Source: Archaeoglobaceae archaeon (GTDB lineage Archaea; Halobacteriota; Archaeoglobi; Archaeoglobales; Archaeoglobaceae). Taken from it: a DNA stretch of 43,782 nt. A program made the position numbers and the translations under genes. Of the stretch, positions 39,618 to 43,782 are shown one piece after another. Positions within the stretch are counted from its first letter, which is position 1. Each line of letters begins with the position of its first letter. The notes under the pieces are model-generated. The model worked only from the letters and a program-made list of their open reading frames with translations. It did not search any database and had not been told where the DNA came from. Location: positions 1-43,782 of the forward strand of contig WAPX01000007.1 of NCBI GenBank assembly GCA_015520485.1, given 5' to 3'.

Positions 39618-40157
39618 TTAAACTTCAATTCTCTCATTTCCAGTCAGCAGTATGAGCAGGTAAATCAGGTAGCTCAGCCTGTTTAGCCACTGAACCAGAT
39701 CCAGACCAACTCTGTTTTTTCTGTAGAGAGATACTGCTCTCCTCTCAGCTCTTCTCACAGCCGTTCTCGCAACGTTGAGAAAAGCCGTTTCCTCTGAAGT
39801 TTCGAGTATCAGGAAAGAGTGCGGTATTTCGACATCTTTTTCTATTTCTCTAATTACCTCTTCCAATGACTCAAGCTCTTTTTTTCCTATCTTTTTTTCT
39901 CCGAGAGAGACCTCGCATCCGGCTTTAAACATGGTTCTCTGAAGGTTGAGCAGCAAATCTTTCACTCTGCTGTTAGAGAATACCCTTGCAAGCCCGAGAA
40001 AGGCATTTGCTTCGTCTATACTACCGATGCATTCGACGACGCTGGAATCCTTCCATTCTTCCCCGGAGAGAGTTGTCGTTTTTGCCGGATTTCTGTTTTT
40101 TCTTTTTTCTCTAATTCTGGGTTTTGAGCGTGTGATTTCGTCTGCGTTTTTTTCCAT
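39618..40157 (-). CDS. pduO: Cob(I)alamin adenosyltransferase, PduO type
   Basis: The enzyme transfers adenosyl from ATP to cob(I)alamin or cob(I)yrinic acid diamide. The 179-residue protein has SSVVECIGSIDEANAFLGLA (the V-E-x2-G-x2-D-E-x-N/A-x-F-L-G motif), LLLNLQRTMFKAGCEV and NVARTAVRRAERRAVSL, which is the A-R-T-x3-R-x-E-R signature. The N-terminal ATP loop (T-G-x-G-D-x-G-x-T) is weak here: NPAKTTTLSG after a 25-residue basic extension. It lies far from the cbi cluster and has its own promoter. It serves the late steps of adenosylcobalamin synthesis or salvage. Confidence 0.85.
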   Translation of the reverse strand: MEKNADEITRSKPRIREKRKNRNPAKTTTLSGEEWKDSSVVECIGSIDEANAFLGLARVFSNSRVKDLLLNLQRTMFKAGCEVSLGEKKIGKKELESLEEVIREIEKDVEIPHSFLILETSEETAFLNVARTAVRRAERRAVSLYRKNRVGLDLVQWLNRLSYLIYLLILLTGNERIEV

Positions 40158-40178
40158 GAAGTAAACACAACGCCGGAG

Positions 40179-40186
40179 TATTTATA
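40179..40186 (-). promoter_or_regulatory. TATA box of pduO
   Basis: On the minus strand this reads TATAAATA, centred 25 nt before ATG 40157, suiting a leaderless mRNA. Confidence 0.55.
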
Positions 40187-40342
40187 CCTGCACTGATACT
40201 GGTGGATATACAGCTAACACTGTGATTTCTGAAGATCGGATTCAGTATTAAATTTTAATTTTATTATATTTAAATATTTTTAAATGCTGTACATTCAGAA
40301 CCGACAGCAAATTTGCAAAAACGGCGCCAAAAATTCGGTTAA

Positions 40343-40350
40343 AATTATAT
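40343..40350 (+). promoter_or_regulatory. TATA box of manC
   Basis: AATTATAT is centred 26 nt before ATG 40373, with no ribosome-binding site. Confidence 0.5.
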
Positions 40351-40372
40351 TGGCCTACACCTAAGTTCGGTC

Positions 40373-41734
40373 ATGAAGACAGTTATTCTCGCCGGTGGCA
40401 GCGGTACAAGGCTCTGGCCTTTGAGCAGAGAGTACTACCCGAAACAGTTCATAAAGCTCGTTGACAGAAAAAAAACACTTTTTCAGCTAACCGTCGAAAG
40501 GGCGAGGCTGTTTTCTGCTCCATCCGACATATACATCGTAACCAACGAGCGACAGAAGTTTATGGCCATGGATCAAATCTCGGAGCTCGGCATTAAAATT
40601 CCAGAAAAAAACGTAATTGCCGAGCCAAGTCCCAGAAATACCCTTCCAGCGATATGCTACGCCGTCCTGCAAATAACTGAGAGTGAATCTACCAAGGTAG
40701 CCGTTCTGCCTTCAGACCACCTCGTTGAGGCAGGTAGTGCGTACAGAAAAGCGTTCAGGTGTGCATCTAGGCTTGCAGATGAATATCTTGTAACTTTCGG
40801 AATAAAGCCCACACGCCCGCATACAGGTTACGGGTACATAAAACCTGGAAATAAGATAGATGCGAGATGCGAAGCGTACAGGGTTGACAGGTTTGTTGAA
40901 AAGCCCGACGAGGAAAGGGCAAAAAAGTACATAGAGGAAGGATACATGTGGAACAGCGGAATGTTTCTCTTCTCCACTGACGAGTTCATAGAGGAGTGCG
41001 AGAAACACGCTCCGGACGTTATTGACGTTCTTCGAGAGGAGGGGCTGGAAGGTTATGGGGATGTAAGGGAGATTTCCATAGACCACGGGTTGATGGAGAA
41101 AACAGATAGAGCTGCTGTGGTAAGGCTCGACACACTCTGGAATGACGTTGGAAGCTTTGACGCACTTTACGAAGTTATGGACAAGGACTCAGCAGGAAAT
41201 GCGAAGAGTGGAGAGTGCATAACCGTCGATTCATCTAACAACCTCATATACAGCGAAAGGCTCGTTGCAGCAGTGGGTGTTGAAAACTCAATAATAGTTG
41301 ATACGAAGGATGCCCTTCTCATATGTTCCCGTGGCTTAACCCAGAAAGTAAAGGACGTCGTCAGAATACTGAAAGAGAAAGGGGATAGAAGGGCGGAGAT
41401 GCACCTCACCGTTTATCGACCATGGGGATCGCACACTCTGCTTGAGGAGAGTGACTTCTACAGGATTAAGAAGATGATCGTGCTTCCGGAAAGGGGACTT
41501 TCCATGAGGATGCACTACCACAGAAACGAACACTGGGTGGTTGTGAGAGGGATGGCAAAGGTGATCATGCAGGACAGGGAGTTTTACCTCAGAAGTGGAG
41601 AAAGCATGTTTGTGCCGGCTGGAACGAAGTATAAAATAGAAAATCCCGGAAAAATACCTCTGGATCTGCTTGAAGTGCAGATAGGAGAATACCTTGGTGA
41701 GGACGACATCGTTTACTTTGAGGAGCCGGATTAA
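40373..41734 (+). CDS. manC: Mannose-1-phosphate guanylyltransferase / mannose-6-phosphate isomerase
   Basis: The bifunctional enzyme makes GDP-mannose and interconverts mannose-6-P and fructose-6-P. Residues 1 to about 330 are the nucleotidyltransferase, with LAGGSGTRLWPLSREYYPKQF near the start and FVEKPDEERAKKYIEEG (the FVEKP active-site motif). The C-terminal 120 residues are a cupin isomerase domain beginning VYRPWGSH, with metal-binding His in MRMHYHRNEHW. The 453-residue length fits the fused class. GDP-mannose feeds N-glycans and mannosyl solutes, so it ties in with the sequon-rich secreted proteins encoded just upstream. Confidence 0.95.
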   Translation: MKTVILAGGSGTRLWPLSREYYPKQFIKLVDRKKTLFQLTVERARLFSAPSDIYIVTNERQKFMAMDQISELGIKIPEKNVIAEPSPRNTLPAICYAVLQITESESTKVAVLPSDHLVEAGSAYRKAFRCASRLADEYLVTFGIKPTRPHTGYGYIKPGNKIDARCEAYRVDRFVEKPDEERAKKYIEEGYMWNSGMFLFSTDEFIEECEKHAPDVIDVLREEGLEGYGDVREISIDHGLMEKTDRAAVVRLDTLWNDVGSFDALYEVMDKDSAGNAKSGECITVDSSNNLIYSERLVAAVGVENSIIVDTKDALLICSRGLTQKVKDVVRILKEKGDRRAEMHLTVYRPWGSHTLLEESDFYRIKKMIVLPERGLSMRMHYHRNEHWVVVRGMAKVIMQDREFYLRSGESMFVPAGTKYKIENPGKIPLDLLEVQIGEYLGEDDIVYFEEPD

Positions 41735-41786
41735 TACCTTTTCACGCATTTTTTCTTGAGTCCACATCAAAAGTAGTTATCGGGTA

Positions 41787-41810
41787 AAAGACCTGTAAAG
41801 CAGGTTTTTT
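41787..41810 (+). terminator. Hairpin with T tract after manC
   Basis: ACCTG-TAAAG-CAGGT followed by TTTTT forms a stem that extends with A-T and G-T pairs on both sides. It resembles a bacterial-type intrinsic terminator and lies between manC and tRNA-Lys. Confidence 0.5.
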
Positions 41811-41854
41811 AGCAAAATACTTTTAAACACTTGATGCAGATAATGAATCTGCTT

Positions 41855-41928
41855 GGGCTCGTAGCTCAGCCAGGCAGAGCAGCGGCCTTTTAAGCCGCTG
41901 GTCGCGGGTTCAAATCCCGTCGAGCCCG
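41855..41928 (+). tRNA. tRNA-Lys (anticodon UUU)
   Basis: A complete 74-nt cloverleaf is present. The acceptor stem is GGGCTCG/CGAGCCC, the D stem GCTC/GAGC and the anticodon stem GCGGC/GCCGC with loop CTTTTAA. The T arm is GCGGG-TTCAAAT-CCCGT with one G-T pair, and the discriminator is G. The anticodon TTT reads Lys AAA/AAG. There is no intron. The 3' CCA is not encoded (CC then T), so the CCA enzyme adds it. TTTTAAA at 41821-41827 is the probable TATA box. Confidence 0.97.
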
Positions 41929-42067
41929 CCTTATTCTGATGTTATTTTAGTATTCTGATACGCAGCAATTATACAGATTTTGAATGAAGATTGAGTGAAA
42001 ACAAAAAATACGTGAATGGAGTAAAAATAAATTTAAATTCTAAAATTAGATTATCTCAGATTTCAAG

Positions 42068-42892
42068 TTAACTGTTCTCCTTTTCCTTGATGATCATTAC
42101 AGATTGCTCGGAATGTCTCAGAACGCAATCGGTTACTCTGGTTACCTTGCGTTTCGGTGGTCTGAGGGCTATGCACGTGGCATTACACTCGTCTTCTGCA
42201 ATTCTGAGAATTTCTACAGGCGGACAGCCTATCCCCACAAACCCTTCTGCGTTTATTCCCTTTGATATTAAGTCCTTCTTAATTGATTCTATTACGCTTT
42301 CTGCTTTTCTGAGCTTTTCGTCAAACTCGTTTTTTGTTGACTCGGGAGGTAACATTGGTTCAACAACGTGAGTGACGTAAATCTTCTCGGCCACCCTACC
42401 CAGATCGTAGAGTATATCGGGAACCTTGCTGTCGAGCGGGTAATGAACGTAGAGCACTCTGTCGAAAACGTTGATACCATTTTTAACCGTTAAAACAGGT
42501 ATTTTCGAAATTCTTGCAATTCTCTCCGCAACGCTGCCAAGTAAAATCTTCCTGAGGGATCTACCCCTGCTGCCTATAGAAATTACATCTGCGTTCTCTT
42601 CTTCCGCAACTCTGGCAATTTCTTCAGCTGGATCCCCAACTGGAATGTAATGTTTTTCACATTTAATTCCGTAATCACTCAGAAAGTCGCGCAATTCCGT
42701 TATCTTCTCTTTTGCGTAAGCTGTTTCTTTTTCTATAATCTCTCTGACGTTGACAAAGGGAATGGAGACCCTGTGAATGTTTATTACCCTTACTACCACA
42801 ACTTCTTCAATCAATTTCCTGTACTTCATAAGAACGTTTAAAACCTTGTTCGCCTGATCCGAAAAATCAGTTGCATACACAACTTTCCACAT
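42068..42892 (-). CDS. Universal stress protein with two tandem Usp domains
   Basis: The 274-residue protein has two Usp (UspA-like) domains. The first (about 1-138) starts MWKVVYATDFSDQANKVLN and has the ATP-binding loop GSRGRSLRKILLGSVAERI (G-x2-G-x9-G-S). The second starts FDRVLYVHYPLDSKV and lacks that loop (ALRPPKRKVTRVTDCVLRHS), so it probably does not bind nucleotide. I chose ATG 42892 because GGTGAG lies four bases upstream; in-frame starts at 42904 and 42925 do not have this. The role is presumably in stress or persistence. No linked transporter is seen. Confidence 0.88.
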   Translation of the reverse strand: MWKVVYATDFSDQANKVLNVLMKYRKLIEEVVVVRVINIHRVSIPFVNVREIIEKETAYAKEKITELRDFLSDYGIKCEKHYIPVGDPAEEIARVAEEENADVISIGSRGRSLRKILLGSVAERIARISKIPVLTVKNGINVFDRVLYVHYPLDSKVPDILYDLGRVAEKIYVTHVVEPMLPPESTKNEFDEKLRKAESVIESIKKDLISKGINAEGFVGIGCPPVEILRIAEDECNATCIALRPPKRKVTRVTDCVLRHSEQSVMIIKEKENS

Positions 42893-42950
42893 TCTTCTCA
42901 CCATTAAAACCGTTTTTAACTGCATCTATATTAAGTTTTTTCTGGAGTTC

Positions 42951-43105
42951 TTAAAACCTAACAACCACTGCCAGAACGATTGCGTAACCCACCAGTATGC
43001 AGTCGTACTCGTCTATTTTAAAAACCGGTTTCAGTGACATTAGCATAAGCACGGCCAGCCAAAAAACGTAACCGCAGAACCCGGTACGTTCTGAATCTTG
43101 GACAT
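42951..43105 (-). pseudogene. Very small membrane protein, apparently frameshifted
   Basis: ATG 43105 follows GGGGGAT and starts MSKIQNVPGS. The hydrophobic continuation (FCGYVFWLAVLMLMSLKPVF, then DYDCILVGYAIVLAVVVRF-like spans) lies in another frame that ends at 42951-42953. A single base change in length near 43080-43088 would join them into a product of about 51 residues with two spans. It follows the 120-residue membrane protein gene by 20 bases. It may be a decayed member of that small operon, or a sequence error. Confidence 0.45.
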
Positions 43106-43125
43106 TTTATCCCCCGTGCTCGTGC

Positions 43126-43488
43126 TTATCCCTCGACCGAGCCCTCAGCAGGTCGTAGAAGAACAGTACCTCCGATATTACCACTCCTGTGTAATAGATA
43201 CAGAACACTCAGCAGACTTGTAAAGATGAGAATACCAATGCTCGTGTAGTACATGCTGAAATACGGTTTTGAACGTATAATGATCGTAATTACTGCAGAT
43301 GTCGCAACAAGTATCCACCACGCTATGAATGCTCTCACCGCTATAGTTCCGAGAATCTTTTTAGTGGTGGCTGCAAGCGAGAGTTTTTCAACTGCGAGTA
43401 TGCAGATTCCACTTATCGCGAGCGTTGATAACGCTCCAGCACCCAGAACTTTCTCCCACAGTGAAATTCCCTTCCTGAAGATTGCCAT
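43126..43488 (-). CDS. Four-span membrane protein, function unknown
   Basis: The 120-residue protein has four hydrophobic segments: VLGAGALSTLAISGICILAV, IAWWILVATSAVITIII, YYTSIGILIFTSLLSVLYLL and a first part around residues 50-60 of weaker character. It has no family motif that I know. I chose ATG 43488 because GGGTGAT lies four bases upstream. A possible small signal-bearing ORF precedes it and a frameshifted small membrane ORF follows, all in the same direction. Confidence 0.6.
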   Translation of the reverse strand: MAIFRKGISLWEKVLGAGALSTLAISGICILAVEKLSLAATTKKILGTIAVRAFIAWWILVATSAVITIIIRSKPYFSMYYTSIGILIFTSLLSVLYLLHRSGNIGGTVLLRPAEGSVEG

Positions 43489-43516
43489 TTTTATCACCCG
43501 AACGAAATAACAAACT

Positions 43517-43633
43517 TTAACCCAGATTTGATTTTGCAGTCTGAACGTTCGTAGCCAATGCTGGACTAACTACGCTCCCAAGCATCACCAAAACCAGCAA
43601 TAAACTAACGACTGATCCAATTACCAGTTTTAC
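43517..43633 (-). other. Possible short secreted peptide ORF without canonical start
   Basis: The frame gives a 38-residue peptide, VKLVIGSVVSLLLVLVMLG followed by SVVSPALATNVQTAKSNLG, which has the shape of a signal peptide with an ALA cleavage site and a 13-residue mature part. It opens after a TAG and the first codon is GTA. No ATG or GTG precedes the hydrophobic core, so it may be a remnant. It sits 28 bp before the four-span membrane gene. Confidence 0.3.
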
Positions 43634-43782
43634 CTAAATTAAACTCACCAATTCATTATTTAACATTATCGAAAATATTGCTAAATTGATAATTTGACCA
43701 AGTATATGATAATTATTTATTACAGGTAAATATACTGATGTAACTCACATTTTTCCCTCCGGTTTGTAGATTTAATGCTAAC
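43634..43782. other. AT-rich window edge
   Basis: The last 150 bases are AT-rich and contain no supported gene. CCGGAGGG on the minus strand (43755-43762) could be a ribosome-binding site for a gene starting at GTG 43750, but that frame is short. Confidence 0.3.

Overview
The window reads as chromosomal DNA of an archaeon, most likely a member of the Archaeoglobaceae (Archaeoglobus, Ferroglobus or Geoglobus). The evidence is an archaeal histone, an Sm-like protein very close to A. fulgidus Sm2, ribosomal protein L15e, an F420H2:NADP oxidoreductase, a class I CCA-adding enzyme, ABCE1/RLI, an A-type ATP synthase, an AMA-like AAA ATPase, the adjacent inositol-monophosphatase and NAD-kinase pair, and an edge repeat that closely resembles the A. 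fulgidus CRISPR repeat as I remember it. Many genes have a TATA box 24-28 nt before the start codon and no ribosome-binding site, so leaderless translation looks common. The genus cannot be settled from the sequence alone.

Layout. The window opens on one CRISPR-type repeat (1-30), then rpl15e. From 0.9 to 6.2 kb, on the minus strand, lies a compact anaerobic cobalamin cluster: cbiT, cbiL, cbiF, cbiG, a cbiH-cbiC fusion, cbiE, cbiX. From 6.4 to 10.6 kb, on the plus strand, come RLI/ABCE1, an ArsA-type ATPase and the siroheme-dependent heme enzyme AhbC. From 10.8 to 16.65 kb is a gene graveyard: a frameshifted BREX-type ATPase, a beheaded ABC ATPase, a shattered ABC permease and a degenerate M48 peptidase. 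An intact small membrane protein and an intact heme O synthase sit among them. From 16.7 to 24.6 kb are housekeeping genes: Trm5, a sugar-nucleotide epimerase, Sm, a winged-helix regulator with four Cys, AroE, IMPase/FBPase, NAD kinase, a PhoU-TrkA_C protein, an M20 peptidase and a GNAT enzyme. From 24.6 to 33.1 kb the complete A-type ATP synthase operon (H-I-K-E-C-F-A-B-D) runs on the minus strand. From 33.3 to 37.4 kb are an AAA ATPase, ThpR-CCA, Fno and a histone. From 37.8 to 39.5 kb is a two-gene operon for an unrecognised, heavily sequon-bearing secreted protein and a small lipoprotein. The right end holds a cob(I)alamin adenosyltransferase, ManC, tRNA-Lys(UUU), a tandem universal stress protein and a string of tiny membrane or secreted ORFs.

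How the genes fit together. Sirohydrochlorin is the hub of several genes. CbiX would insert cobalt and feed the Cbi enzymes, ending with the adenosyltransferase at 39.6 kb. The iron branch passes through AhbC to heme b, and CtaB would then make heme O. CbiD, CbiJ, CbiA and AhbA/B/D are not in the window.

What deserves a second look. The CbiC half of the fusion has Thr where the catalytic His is expected. CbiT has lost its glycine-rich SAM loop. cbiG has no AUG/GUG/UUG for its full-length start, but a strong Shine-Dalgarno lies before an AUA. There is also the pseudogene tract with its short tandem duplications, and the secreted-protein/lipoprotein operon, which is the best candidate for something undescribed. 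No insertion sequence, integrase, rRNA or complete defence system was found.
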